A program made the translations under genes and the position numbers. DNA of 64,000 nucleotides. It comes from Actinomyces sp. oral taxon 170 str. F0386 (GTDB taxonomy: Bacteria > Actinomycetota > Actinomycetes > Actinomycetales > Actinomycetaceae). The notes below the pieces were generated by a model. It did no database searches and was not told where the DNA came from. It worked only from the letters and a program-made list of their open reading frames with translations. The DNA lies in NCBI RefSeq assembly GCF_000195595.1, contig NZ_GL882538.1, positions 203,267 to 267,266 of the forward strand, written 5' to 3'. Shown one piece after another: positions 42,374-50,472 of the stretch (position 1 is the first letter of the stretch; every line of letters starts with the position of its first letter).

Positions 42374-44155
42374 ATGAACCTGCCACGACGCACCATTCTG
42401 ACCGCCCTGCCCGCTACGGCGGGACTCTTGGGCCTAGGAGCCTGCTCCGCCGGAGGAGCCGCCTCACAGGCCTCCGCCACGACATCGTCGCAGGCCCCCA
42501 CCGACCCTAAGCTGGCCCTGGATAACGCCGCCTGGCGCTACGACGCCACTGGTGATGTCTACTACCAGTTGGGTCTGAGCTACGCGGCCACGCCCCAGGC
42601 CTCCGACTACGAGACCCTGGGCATCTACGTGCCCGGCGCCTACCTCACCGGAACCGACAACGGCAACGGCACCTACACGGCCACCGTCAACGGCTCCGGC
42701 GCTGTCGGCAGCTTCACCGCCGTCACCGCGCCGACCGTCCTCCCGGTCAACACCCCGGGCTACTCCGCCCAGAAGCCGCCCACCGAGTACTCCTACGACA
42801 TCATCAAGGCCTACATGGAGGCCGGCTTCATCTACATCCATGCGGGCCTTCGCGGCAAGGACTCCAACTCCCAGACCTACTCCGGCAACGCGCCCTGGGG
42901 CGTCACCGACCTCAAGGCCGCCGTGCGCTACCGGCGCTACAACGCCGCATCCGTCCCCGGCGACGCCGCCAAGGTCTACGTCTTCGGGCACAGCGGCGGA
43001 GGTGCCCAGAGCGCTGTCGCTGGTGCCTCGGGCGACAGCGGGCTGTTCGCCCCCTACCTGGCCGCCCTGGGCGCCGCCGCCACTGACACCAGCGGAAAGG
43101 CCCTGTCCGACGCCGTCGCCGGAGCCATGTGCTGGAGCCCCATCACCACCCTGGACAGCGCCAACGCCGCCTACGAGTGGAACATGGGGCAGTTCGCCTC
43201 CTCTGGCACCCGGGCCGAGGGGACTTGGACGAGGGCCTACTCCCAGGACCTCGCGGCGGCCTTCCCCGCCTACCTCAACGACCTGAAGCTGACCGACTCC
43301 AGCGGCAAGCCCCTGAGCCTGGAGAGCTCCTCGAAGGGCACCTACCTGGCCGGCTCCTACTACGACCACCTCGTGGCAGTCATCCAGAAGTCCCTCAACG
43401 ACTTCCTGGCGGCCACCACCTTCCCCTACACGCCCTCGTCCACCGAGATGGCCGGCATGGGGCCTAGTGGCGGCGGGGCGCCCTCGGGCGGTGGTCCGGA
43501 CGGTCAATCGAGTAGTGAGACCACCACCTACAACACGGTGGAGGAGTACATCGCCTCTCTCAACTCCTCCTCGCAGTGGGTCGCCTACGACGCCTCCACC
43601 AATACCGCGACGATCACCGGCCTCGAGGGCTTCGTCACCTCCCAGAAGAACGCCTCCAAGGACGTGGGGGCCTTCGACGGCGTCGACCGCGCCCAGACGG
43701 AGAATCTCGTCATGGGGACGGGGGAGAGCAAGCTGCACTTCTCCTCCTCGAGCCGCGAGGTCATCTCCAAGGGGCAGTCGAAGTACTCCGCCCTCAGCGG
43801 CTGGAGCGACGACTACGGCGTCGCCGCGTACGAGAAGGACCTTGCTACGAAGGACTCGGTCGGCACCGACATGGCCACGCGCGTGTCGATGTACGACCCC
43901 CTCTACTACCTCACCCAGGGATCCAAGGGGCGCGGTACATCGACCGTCGCCCCGGCCTGGCGCATCCGCACCGGCATCACCCAGGGCGATACCGCCTCCA
44001 CCGTGGAGGTCAACCTCGCCCTGGCGCTCCAGCAGGCCGGGGCCGGTAGCGTCGACTTCGCCACCATCTGGGGCCAGGGTCACACAATGGCCGAGCTGAC
44101 CGGCACCGGCGAGAAGAACTTCATCGCCTGGGTGACCCAGCAGGCGACTTCCTGA
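42374..44155 (+). CDS. Subtype B tannase-like alpha/beta-hydrolase lipoprotein
   Basis: A 593-aa exported esterase. The signal has twin arginines (LPRRTILTAL) and a lipobox ending GAC (about residue 24), suggesting a Tat-exported lipoprotein. The nucleophile motif GHSGGGAQS places Ser207; Asp539 (TQGDTAS) and His570 (GQGHTMAE) complete a triad whose spacing matches bacterial tannases that hydrolyse galloyl esters of plant tannins. A Gly/Ser-rich insert (about 365-390) interrupts the lid. GGAGGG precedes the ATG. Feruloyl or other aromatic esters remain possible substrates. Confidence 0.85.
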   Translation: MNLPRRTILTALPATAGLLGLGACSAGGAASQASATTSSQAPTDPKLALDNAAWRYDATGDVYYQLGLSYAATPQASDYETLGIYVPGAYLTGTDNGNGTYTATVNGSGAVGSFTAVTAPTVLPVNTPGYSAQKPPTEYSYDIIKAYMEAGFIYIHAGLRGKDSNSQTYSGNAPWGVTDLKAAVRYRRYNAASVPGDAAKVYVFGHSGGGAQSAVAGASGDSGLFAPYLAALGAAATDTSGKALSDAVAGAMCWSPITTLDSANAAYEWNMGQFASSGTRAEGTWTRAYSQDLAAAFPAYLNDLKLTDSSGKPLSLESSSKGTYLAGSYYDHLVAVIQKSLNDFLAATTFPYTPSSTEMAGMGPSGGGAPSGGGPDGQSSSETTTYNTVEEYIASLNSSSQWVAYDASTNTATITGLEGFVTSQKNASKDVGAFDGVDRAQTENLVMGTGESKLHFSSSSREVISKGQSKYSALSGWSDDYGVAAYEKDLATKDSVGTDMATRVSMYDPLYYLTQGSKGRGTSTVAPAWRIRTGITQGDTASTVEVNLALALQQAGAGSVDFATIWGQGHTMAELTGTGEKNFIAWVTQQATS

Positions 44156-44326
44156 GTGCGGGAGGCTTTGAGCATCGTCCTGGGGAACAGCATCGGCACC
44201 AGGGCGATGCTGGTGGCTGCGGTCGTCCTGGTCCTGGCCTTGGCGCCCCACCGCAGCGCGGCAGCCAAGCAAGGGACCTTCCCGCTGCTGGCCGCTTCCT
44301 GCACCATTGCGGCGCTTCTTGGCTGA
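44156..44326 (+). CDS. Short hydrophobic ORF, possible gene remnant
   Basis: A 56-codon frame starting with GTG directly after the tannase stop. It encodes two hydrophobic stretches (about 16-32 and 42-56) joined by APHRSAAAKQG, and reads like the last two helices of a larger permease. No ribosome-binding site other than GGGAGG a few bases inside the frame is seen. It may be a small membrane protein coupled to the tannase gene or the tail of a decayed transporter gene. Confidence 0.3.
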   Translation: MREALSIVLGNSIGTRAMLVAAVVLVLALAPHRSAAAKQGTFPLLAASCTIAALLG

Positions 44327-44346
44327 GCCGGTTCGATCCCGGCTCA
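44324..44346. terminator. Hairpin between convergent genes
   Basis: TGAGCCGG and CCGGCTCA, 8-bp perfect arms with a 7-nt loop, lie 11 bp from the end of the minus-strand DeoR gene. The loop resembles a tRNA T-loop but no tRNA body is present. Confidence 0.5.
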
Positions 44347-44357
44347 GCTGCCGGCGG

Positions 44358-45125
44358 TCAGTCGCACAGCACGACATCGACCCCGGCACCCCGTAGCTCC
44401 TCGAGGGCGTCGGGATCGATCTGGCTTGTCGTCAGCAGCACGTCGAGGTTCTCGAGGAGCCCGAACCGGTAGGTGCTGGTCTGGGTGATCTTGCTCGGCG
44501 CGGTCGGCAGGATGCGTCGGGTGGAGGAAGCCATGATGGCGCGCTTGACCATAGCATCGTCGGACTCCATAACGGTCAGCCCCTCGCGGGTGGACACGGC
44601 GCAGGTGGATAGGACCGCGACGTCGGCCCGGAAGGCGCGAACAGAGTCGACCGCCTCGGCGGAGAACAGGGAGAGGGACTCCGGATCCACCGGGCCACCC
44701 GCGATGGTTACCGCGGCCCCGCGCACGGAGGCCAGTGCCGCACCGGCACCCAGCGACAAGCACAGGGCCCGGATATCGCGGCCGGCGAGCTGCTCGGCCA
44801 CCATCTCGCAGGTGGTCCCGGAGTCGATGATGACCGCCTCTCCGTCCTCGATGAGATCGGCGGTGGCCTGCGCCAGGCGGCGCTTGATCTCCACGTCCTG
44901 ACCGCGGCGCATGGCGGCTGGTCGGGCGGCCCCACGGCGCGGAGCGCGCAGGGCCCCGCCGTGGACCCGAGTCACCAGACCCTCGTGGGCCAACTCGGTC
45001 AGGTCCCGTCGGATGGTGATGACTGAGACTCCGGTCAATCGGGACAGCGCCTGCACGCTGTGGACCGTGGTGGGGCTGAGGGCTCGCAGGATGGTGCGGC
45101 GCCTCTCGTGGGGACTGTTGGGCAT
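44358..45125 (-). CDS. DeoR-family transcriptional regulator (copy A)
   Basis: A 255-aa repressor with an N-terminal DeoR winged helix (ERRRTILRALSPTTVHSVQAL, ITIRRDLTELAHEGLVTRVHGG) and a C-terminal DeoRC sensor domain with VIIDSGTTCEMVA and ADVAVLSTCAV, which normally binds a phosphorylated sugar. GGAGGAAGC precedes the ATG. It is very similar along its length to copy B at 45875-46648 and, like it, is divergent from a small plus-strand gene. The effector is unknown; the usual C-terminal lysine region is altered (TAPSKI). Confidence 0.92.
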   Translation of the reverse strand: MPNSPHERRRTILRALSPTTVHSVQALSRLTGVSVITIRRDLTELAHEGLVTRVHGGALRAPRRGAARPAAMRRGQDVEIKRRLAQATADLIEDGEAVIIDSGTTCEMVAEQLAGRDIRALCLSLGAGAALASVRGAAVTIAGGPVDPESLSLFSAEAVDSVRAFRADVAVLSTCAVSTREGLTVMESDDAMVKRAIMASSTRRILPTAPSKITQTSTYRFGLLENLDVLLTTSQIDPDALEELRGAGVDVVLCD

Positions 45126-45152
45126 GCTTCCTCCGCTTCAACAGCGATGAGG

Positions 45153-45206
45153 TGATCGTTTTGCCTGGAAACGAGCAATGACAATGATCGTATGGTCTTT
45201 TACTGT
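45153..45206 (+). promoter_or_regulatory. Promoter and DeoR boxes upstream of the VOC gene (copy A)
   Basis: ATGACA (45178-45183) and TACTGT (45201-45206) are 17 bp apart. TGATCG boxes at 45153 and 45185 are 32 bp apart, the second beginning the near-palindrome GATCGTATGGTC within the spacer. The same layout occurs upstream of the small ORF at 46772. More GATC boxes lie in the leader at about 45275-45288. Confidence 0.65.
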
Positions 45207-45334
45207 TGGTGTCAACGGAGAGAGGCTTAGACAATCCATTGATTTAACTGCGGAAAATCGCTGTTGAGAAGAACGATCGTGCGATCATCTCTGGTCATTA
45301 ACAGTGATTCTGCACCGTCACGAAAGGAATGATC

Positions 45335-45775
45335 ATGCCGCACCTCGACCACGTTGCCATCTGGATCGCCGACCTCGACAGCGCCCGCGACTTCTACTCC
45401 CACTGGTTCGACGGGCACGCCAACGGCCTCTACGAGAACCCGAAGACCGGGTTGCGCACCCACATCCTCCATTTCGCCGAGACCCCCGCGGACGAGCGGG
45501 GAACCCGCCTGGAGATCATGACCCGTCCGGAGCTCGCCGAGCGGCGAGAGACCGACGCGCTGGGTTGGGCACACGTCTCCTTCGGCCTGCCCGGGCGTGA
45601 CGACGTCGACCGCCTGGCCTCCAACATGTCCGAGGCCGGTGTACCGGTGATCGACGGACCCCGCGAGACCGGAGACGGCTACTACGAGGCCACCGTGCTC
45701 GACCCCGAGGGCAACCGCGTCGAACTCGTCGCCTCCGACTACTCCGACGACGTCGCCCTGCGCCCGGCCTTCTGA
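45335..45775 (+). CDS. VOC-family (glyoxalase I-like) protein
   Basis: A 146-aa glyoxalase/bleomycin-resistance superfamily protein. LDHVAIWIADLDSARDFYSHWF opens it (with a candidate metal His), GWAHVSFGLPGRDDVDRLA starts the second module and ATVLDPEGNRVELVAS supplies the closing Glu, so a metal-dependent lyase such as lactoylglutathione-lyase-like activity is plausible. The ATG at 45335 is chosen, with GAAAGGA about 6 nt upstream; an ATG at 45329 would sit on the binding site. It is the likely target of DeoR copy A. Confidence 0.88.
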   Translation: MPHLDHVAIWIADLDSARDFYSHWFDGHANGLYENPKTGLRTHILHFAETPADERGTRLEIMTRPELAERRETDALGWAHVSFGLPGRDDVDRLASNMSEAGVPVIDGPRETGDGYYEATVLDPEGNRVELVASDYSDDVALRPAF

Positions 45776-45819
45776 GCCGGAAGAGACTACGAAAGCACTC
45801 AGTAACCCCTGGTACTCCC

Positions 45820-45853
45820 CGGTGGGGCTGTGCCTGACGGCGTGGCCCCACCG
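45820..45853. terminator. Hairpin between convergent VOC and DeoR-B genes
   Basis: CGGTGGGGC and GCCCCACCG, 9-bp perfect arms with a 16-nt loop, lie between the VOC stop and the end of the DeoR copy B gene. Confidence 0.65.
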
Positions 45854-45874
45854 TGTTGCCGAGCAGCTGTGTCT

Positions 45875-46648
45875 CTATACGTCGTGCATCTCGACGGACA
45901 CGCCTGCCTCTTGCAGGCCTGTCAGCGTTTCCGGGTCGATACCGGTCGTCGTCAGCAGGGTGTCCAGGTCGTTCAGCTCGCCGAACCCGTAGGTGGAGGA
46001 CCGCGTCAGCTTGCGCGGTGGAGCGGGCATAAGGCATCGAGCCGAGGAACCGATGATGGCTGCCTTGAGAACGGCGTCGTGATCCTCGGTGCAGGTCAGG
46101 CCGCTCTGCGCGGAGACGGCGCAGGCTCCCAGAACGGCGACGTCAGCGCGGAAGCGGCGCACGGCGTCGACCGCGGTTGTCGTCAGCATCGCCAGTGTGT
46201 CGGTCTCGACAATCCCTCCGGGAACGGTGACGATCGGGCCGGGCGTGGATGCCAGTGCTGCTGCGGCCGACAGTGACAGGCACAGGACCCGGATGTCGCG
46301 CCCGACGAGCTTCTCAGCCACCATCTCACAGGTGGTTCCGTTGTCGATGATGACGCTCTCCCCGTCATCGATGAGTTCTGCCGTGGCCCGGGCCAGCACC
46401 CTCTTGGCCTCCAGGTCCTCGCCGCGGCGCAAGGAGATTGGCTGGCTGGCCCCGCGCCGGGGTGCGCGCAGCGCACCTCCATGGACGCGGGTGACGAGGC
46501 CCTTGTGAGCGAGCTCCGCAAGGTCGCGACGAATCGTCACTCCGGAGACGTCGGTGAGTCGCGACAGGGCGTTCACGCTCATGACCGTCGTCGTGCTCAG
46601 GCTCTTGAGGATCTGACGCTGACGGCTGGTGGGGGAGAAGGTACTCAC
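45875..46648 (-). CDS. DeoR-family transcriptional regulator (copy B)
   Basis: A 257-aa DeoR regulator closely similar to copy A: SVNALSRLTDVSGVTIRR, ELAHKGLVTRVHGGALRAP and IIDNGTTCEMVAEKL can be aligned without gaps. GTG is the start, with TAAAGT 8 nt upstream and no Shine-Dalgarno, so the mRNA may be nearly leaderless. A TGATCA box overlaps that region, as expected for autoregulation. It is divergent from the 58-aa ORF at 46772. Confidence 0.92.
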   Translation of the reverse strand: MSTFSPTSRQRQILKSLSTTTVMSVNALSRLTDVSGVTIRRDLAELAHKGLVTRVHGGALRAPRRGASQPISLRRGEDLEAKRVLARATAELIDDGESVIIDNGTTCEMVAEKLVGRDIRVLCLSLSAAAALASTPGPIVTVPGGIVETDTLAMLTTTAVDAVRRFRADVAVLGACAVSAQSGLTCTEDHDAVLKAAIIGSSARCLMPAPPRKLTRSSTYGFGELNDLDTLLTTTGIDPETLTGLQEAGVSVEMHDV

Positions 46649-46651
46649 GGA

Positions 46652-46705
46652 TGATCACTTTACGTCTAAATGAAGATTTCAGATGATCATATGGTCTCCT
46701 ACAGT
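46652..46705 (+). promoter_or_regulatory. Promoter and DeoR boxes upstream of the 58-aa ORF (copy B)
   Basis: TTTCAG (46677-46682) and TACAGT (46700-46705) are 17 bp apart. TGATCA boxes at 46652 and 46684 are again exactly 32 bp apart, the second starting GATCATATGGTC. From ATGATC through the -10 region 20 of 25 positions match copy A. Confidence 0.65.
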
Positions 46706-46771
46706 AGTGGGTGTCGACAGAGATCGGCGCAGAACTCGTTGAAATACCAGAGATTCACCAAGGAGATTATC

Positions 46772-46948
46772 GTGATCGAAAATGCTCTCAACCGTGTTGC
46801 CAATGCCGCCGGTACCGCCTACTCCCGTTGGCTGGAGGATGTGCTGGCACGCACTGCAGGACCTACGGCAAGCTCCTACGCACAAGGCATCCAGGCCCTG
46901 ATCAAGGGTGACTTCCGAGTCGATGACGCCGTGTCACTGGCAGCCTGA
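46772..46948 (+). CDS. Small 58-aa protein, hypothetical
   Basis: GTG with AAGGAG 6 nt upstream opens a 58-aa frame (IENALNRVANAAGTAYSRW at the start, ALIKGDFRVDDAVSLAA at the end). It is predicted helical and without a signal peptide or membrane segment. A promoter with DeoR-type boxes like those of the VOC gene lies 67 bp upstream, so it looks like a real regulated gene. An extended frame from 46670 would include the promoter and is unlikely. No family is recognised. Confidence 0.55.
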   Translation: MIENALNRVANAAGTAYSRWLEDVLARTAGPTASSYAQGIQALIKGDFRVDDAVSLAA

Positions 46949-46964
46949 GCGCGCCGACTTAGTC

Positions 46965-47966
46965 CTACGGCAGACCGACGAGCTTGCCCATGTGGCGTCC
47001 CGAGGCCATGTCCTCGTGCGCCTGGGCGATGTCGGCCAGAGGGTAGGAGTGGATGGGCAGGAGATCGAGATCGCCCGACTCGATCCGATCCAGGGTCCGC
47101 TGAAGCACCTCCGCCGGCAGGTCCTGGGCCTGGCCGGAGTAGGTGGTCAGACGCACCCCGTTGGGGATCCAGTCCATCGGGTAGAAATTGGGAATCGTCC
47201 ATGAGTCCGACAGCATCCCGGAGAAACAGACCGTTCCGTGAACCGCCGTCGCTGCCAGCGAGTCCCGTAGCGTCGGCACGCCGACCAGCTCAAGGACGGT
47301 GTGAACCCCACTCGGCTCTGCCTCGCGCAGCCGTGGAGCAACCTTCCCGTCGTCCAGGAGCGGGGTGGCGCCTCGTGAGCGCAGCAGCTCCAGCCCGGCC
47401 TCGCGGCGAGAGGTCGCATAGACCCGGCAGCCCATGTCGGCTGCGAGCGCGGCCGTGGCCAGTCCGAGCGCCGAGGTGCCTCCGCGTACGAGCAGGCTCT
47501 GCCCCGGCTGGAGATCCAGGCCTGTGGTCAGGGTTCCGTAGGCCGTCTGCAGTGTCTCAGGCACCGAGCCGATGACCTCCCAGGGCAGGCTGGAATGGAA
47601 GGTGATGATCTGCGTGCGCGGCACGACAACGTACTGGGCGTAGCCGCCGTCGAAGAGCCGTCCCATCCCACCCATCATCGTGACAGCCTGGGTGCCGGGT
47701 TCCAGGATGCCCTCCGGGTCCAGGTCGATGACCCCGGAGGCTTCGATCCCCAGGATGCGCGGGAAGGTCATCCCCTCAGCCAGGCCGTGAACGGAATGGT
47801 ACTCGCTGCGGTTGAGGCCGAAGGCCATGACCTTCAGACGCACCCAGCCATCCGGAGGCGCCGGCATCGGAAGCTCAACGATGCGGAGGTTGCCGATGCT
47901 GCCCGATTCACTGAGCTGAGCCGCCAGCATCGTGGCGGGAGCGTCGCTGTCGGTAATGTCCGTCAT
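46965..47966 (-). CDS. Quinone oxidoreductase-like MDR-family reductase
   Basis: A 333-aa medium-chain dehydrogenase/reductase. It has a GroES-like N-terminus (KVMAFGLNRSEYHSVHG), the cofactor loop LLVRGGTSALGLATAALA near 170-187 and MGKLVGLP at the end, the pattern of NADPH:quinone oxidoreductases that lack zinc ligands. The ATG at 47966 is preceded by GAAGG. It converges with the 58-aa ORF and is divergent from the OpuC-type operon. The substrate is unknown. Confidence 0.9.
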   Translation of the reverse strand: MTDITDSDAPATMLAAQLSESGSIGNLRIVELPMPAPPDGWVRLKVMAFGLNRSEYHSVHGLAEGMTFPRILGIEASGVIDLDPEGILEPGTQAVTMMGGMGRLFDGGYAQYVVVPRTQIITFHSSLPWEVIGSVPETLQTAYGTLTTGLDLQPGQSLLVRGGTSALGLATAALAADMGCRVYATSRREAGLELLRSRGATPLLDDGKVAPRLREAEPSGVHTVLELVGVPTLRDSLAATAVHGTVCFSGMLSDSWTIPNFYPMDWIPNGVRLTTYSGQAQDLPAEVLQRTLDRIESGDLDLLPIHSYPLADIAQAHEDMASGRHMGKLVGLP

Positions 47967-48137
47967 GCGTGCGCCTTCGAGGTTGTTCGCGGGTACCTGG
48001 GTGTTTGCTTTCAATCCTGCACCAATCGCCTTGGTAAAGCCTGCCTTCCGGCAGTTCAGCAAGTGACGGCTGGTACGGTTGCGGCACGCTATACGGTCGT
48101 GCTGTCTGCGGCCAGGAGAGGACATCCGGCACCTTCT

Positions 48138-49061
48138 ATGAGCAGCACCATCATCTTCGACGCCGTCACCAAGCTGTACCCGGCCGGGAGGGGCGCCGGA
48201 TCCGGTACCCCCGCCGTCGACTCCTTCTCGGCCCGCATCGAGGCCGGCACCACCACCGTCCTGCTGGGATCCTCCGGCTGCGGCAAGACCACCCTGCTGC
48301 GCATGGTCAACCGCATGATGGAGCCCTCCAGCGGTGCAGTGCTCATCGATGATGAGGACATCGCCGCCCGCGATGCCGTTGCCCTGCGTCGGTCCATCGG
48401 CTACGTCATGCAGAACGCGGGGCTGCTGCCGCACCGACGCGTCATCGACAACATCACTCTCGTGCCCCGCCTCCAGGGCACGGACCGCCGTGACTGCCGG
48501 AAGCGGGCCCTCGAGCTCATGGACATGCTCGACCTCGATCGCGACCTGGCGGGGCGCTACCCCCACCAGCTCTCCGGAGGGCAGGCCCAGCGGGTCGGCG
48601 TGGCCCGGGCTCTGGCCGCTGATCCCGAGGTTCTCCTCATGGATGAGCCCTTCGGCGCCGTCGATCCCCTCGTGCGCCGCGAGCTCCAGCGCGAGATGGT
48701 CCGGATTCAGGCCGAGCTGGGCAAGACGATCATCTTCGTCACCCACGACGTCGACGAGGCCCTGGCCCTAGGCGACGAGATCATCCTCCTGCGCGAGGGC
48801 GCCCGGGTCGCTCAGAGAGGCAGTGGAGCAGAGCTGCTCGCCGAGCCTGCCGACGACTTCGTGGCCCGTTTCCTCGGGCTCGACGACGCCGCACGCCAGC
48901 TACGGCTCAAAGATGTCGCCGACACCCGGATCGTTCTCGACCGCGCCGGCCGCGCCGTCGGGCGCCTGTCCGACGATCTGGTGACGTCGACAGGAGCTGA
49001 GCAGACTGTGCAGGCTACGGAGGTCGTGGAGGCTATGAAGCCTGCGGGGAAGCGGGCATGA
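48138..49061 (+). CDS. Compatible-solute (glycine betaine/carnitine/choline) ABC ATPase
   Basis: A 307-aa OpuCA/ProV-type ATPase: Walker A GSSGCGKTT near 46-54, signature LSGGQAQRVGVARA, Walker B VLLMDEPFGAVDP. Past residue 240 the chain has only a remnant of the CBS region that osmosensing OpuCA proteins carry (RIVLDRAGRAVGRL), so CBS-based gating is probably absent. The ATG at 48138 is used, though the nearest AGGAGAGGA is 16 nt away. It overlaps the next gene by 4 bp. Confidence 0.9.
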   Translation: MSSTIIFDAVTKLYPAGRGAGSGTPAVDSFSARIEAGTTTVLLGSSGCGKTTLLRMVNRMMEPSSGAVLIDDEDIAARDAVALRRSIGYVMQNAGLLPHRRVIDNITLVPRLQGTDRRDCRKRALELMDMLDLDRDLAGRYPHQLSGGQAQRVGVARALAADPEVLLMDEPFGAVDPLVRRELQREMVRIQAELGKTIIFVTHDVDEALALGDEIILLREGARVAQRGSGAELLAEPADDFVARFLGLDDAARQLRLKDVADTRIVLDRAGRAVGRLSDDLVTSTGAEQTVQATEVVEAMKPAGKRA

Positions 49062-49795
49062 GCTGGGTCCTGGCCAACCTGCCCGTCATCGCCGGGCACC
49101 TGCTGGCCCACCTGCTCCAGGCGGTTCCCGCGATTCTCGCCGCCTTCGTCCTGGCGATCCCCATCGCCAGACTGGCCCGCGCGGCCCGCCCTCTGCGCGC
49201 CGTGCTAGTGACCGGCTCCTCCCTGCTCTACGCCGTCCCGTCGCTGGCGCTGTTCGTCATCCTTCCCATCATCCTGGCCACTGGGATCCGCGACCCGTTC
49301 AACGTCATCGTCGCCCTGACCCTCTACGGATTGGCGCTGCTGGTTCCGGCCACCGCCGATGCGCTCGACGCCGTCGACGGGCGAGTCCTGGACGCCGCGA
49401 CCGCCATGGGCATGGGACGCTTCCGCTGCTTCCTCACCGTCGAGCTGCCGCTGGCAGGACCCGCGATCCTCACGGGCCTGCGGGTGGTGACCGTCTCGAC
49501 GATCTCGCTGACCACCGTCGGAGCGGTACTCGGCGTGCGCAGCCTGGGCTGGCTGTTCACCGACGGGTTCCAGCGCGGCATCACCGCGGAGATCGTCACC
49601 GGGTTGGTGGCCACCGCGGTCCTGGCCCTCGTCCTGGACGGGATCATTCTCGCCCTAGGGCGCCTGTGCCTGCCATGGACGTGGAAACGCGCCGGTGCCG
49701 GACAGGTGCTTCAGACGGCCGGGTGGCCCGCACAGGTGCCTGCAGCCGGCGGCCGCGAGGATGACGGCCGGGAGAACCAGGAGGATGAGGCATGA
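49058..49795 (+). CDS. Compatible-solute ABC transporter permease 1
   Basis: A 245-aa BPD_transp_1 permease of the OpuCB/OpuCD kind, with about five or six hydrophobic segments and the ATAMGMGRFRCFLTVELPLAGPAIL coupling loop. The C-terminus has a charged tail. ATGA overlaps exist at both ends. The two permeases of the operon should form the heterodimeric channel. Confidence 0.9.
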   Translation: MSWVLANLPVIAGHLLAHLLQAVPAILAAFVLAIPIARLARAARPLRAVLVTGSSLLYAVPSLALFVILPIILATGIRDPFNVIVALTLYGLALLVPATADALDAVDGRVLDAATAMGMGRFRCFLTVELPLAGPAILTGLRVVTVSTISLTTVGAVLGVRSLGWLFTDGFQRGITAEIVTGLVATAVLALVLDGIILALGRLCLPWTWKRAGAGQVLQTAGWPAQVPAAGGREDDGRENQEDEA

Positions 49796-50472
49796 GGTTC
49801 GTCCTGGCCGCCCTGGCCTACATCACCGACCCCGCTCACTGGAGTGGGGCCATGGGGATCGGGTCGCTGATGATCCAGCACGCCGTGTACTCGCTGGCTG
49901 GCGTCCTCATCGCCGCCCTCATCGGGGTTCCCGCCGGCTGGTGGGTGGGCCATACCGGTCGCGGACGCAGCTGGGTGCAGCCGCTCAGCGGTGCCGCTCG
50001 CTCCCTGCCCACCCTGGGCCTCATCACCCTGTTCGGTCTCGCGCTCGGCGTCGGTTTGACCGCTCCCATGATCGCCTTCGTCGTCCTGGCCCTGCCCAGC
50101 GTTCTGGCCGGAGCTATGAGCGGCGTGCGTGCGGCCTCCGTCATGGCTGTCGACGGGGCCCGGGCCAGCGGCATGAGCGAGCTCCAGATTCTGGGGTGCG
50201 TTGAGATCCCTCTGGGTGCGCCGCTGCTCATTGGTGGGCTGCGCTCGGCCAGCCTCCAGGTCATCTCCACCGCCACGCTGGCCGCCTACACCGGCGCCGG
50301 TGGGCTGGGCCGGCTCATGTTCCTGGGGCTCAAGACTCAGGACTACGTCATGATGCTCGCCTCGGCAATGCTGGTCATCGCCCTCGCCCTGGCCTCCGAG
50401 GCCCTCTTCGCCCTCGCTCAGTGGGCCGTCACGCCCCCGGGCGCCCGGCAGCACCGGAAGGAAACCGCATGA
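49792..50472 (+). CDS. Compatible-solute ABC transporter permease 2
   Basis: A 226-aa partner permease with the coupling loop DGARASGMSELQILGCVEIPLGAPLLIGGL and segments such as LPTLGLITLFGLALGVG. It overlaps the permease before it and the binding-protein gene after it by 4 bp each, so the operon is fully coupled. Confidence 0.9.
   Translation: MRFVLAALAYITDPAHWSGAMGIGSLMIQHAVYSLAGVLIAALIGVPAGWWVGHTGRGRSWVQPLSGAARSLPTLGLITLFGLALGVGLTAPMIAFVVLALPSVLAGAMSGVRAASVMAVDGARASGMSELQILGCVEIPLGAPLLIGGLRSASLQVISTATLAAYTGAGGLGRLMFLGLKTQDYVMMLASAMLVIALALASEALFALAQWAVTPPGARQHRKETA

Noticed and set aside
44260-44352. tRNA-like pieces: GGTTCGATCC loop in a stem and a pairing GGCAGC/GCTGCC at the flanks
   Set aside because: No D-arm or anticodon arm can be drawn in the 93-nt interval, and it overlaps an open frame; a simple hairpin explains it.
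42464-44389. 641-codon antisense open frame opposite the tannase gene
   Set aside because: Gly/Val/Asp-rich shadow of a GC-rich gene with no family motif; the plus-strand gene has a signal peptide, triad and ribosome-binding site.
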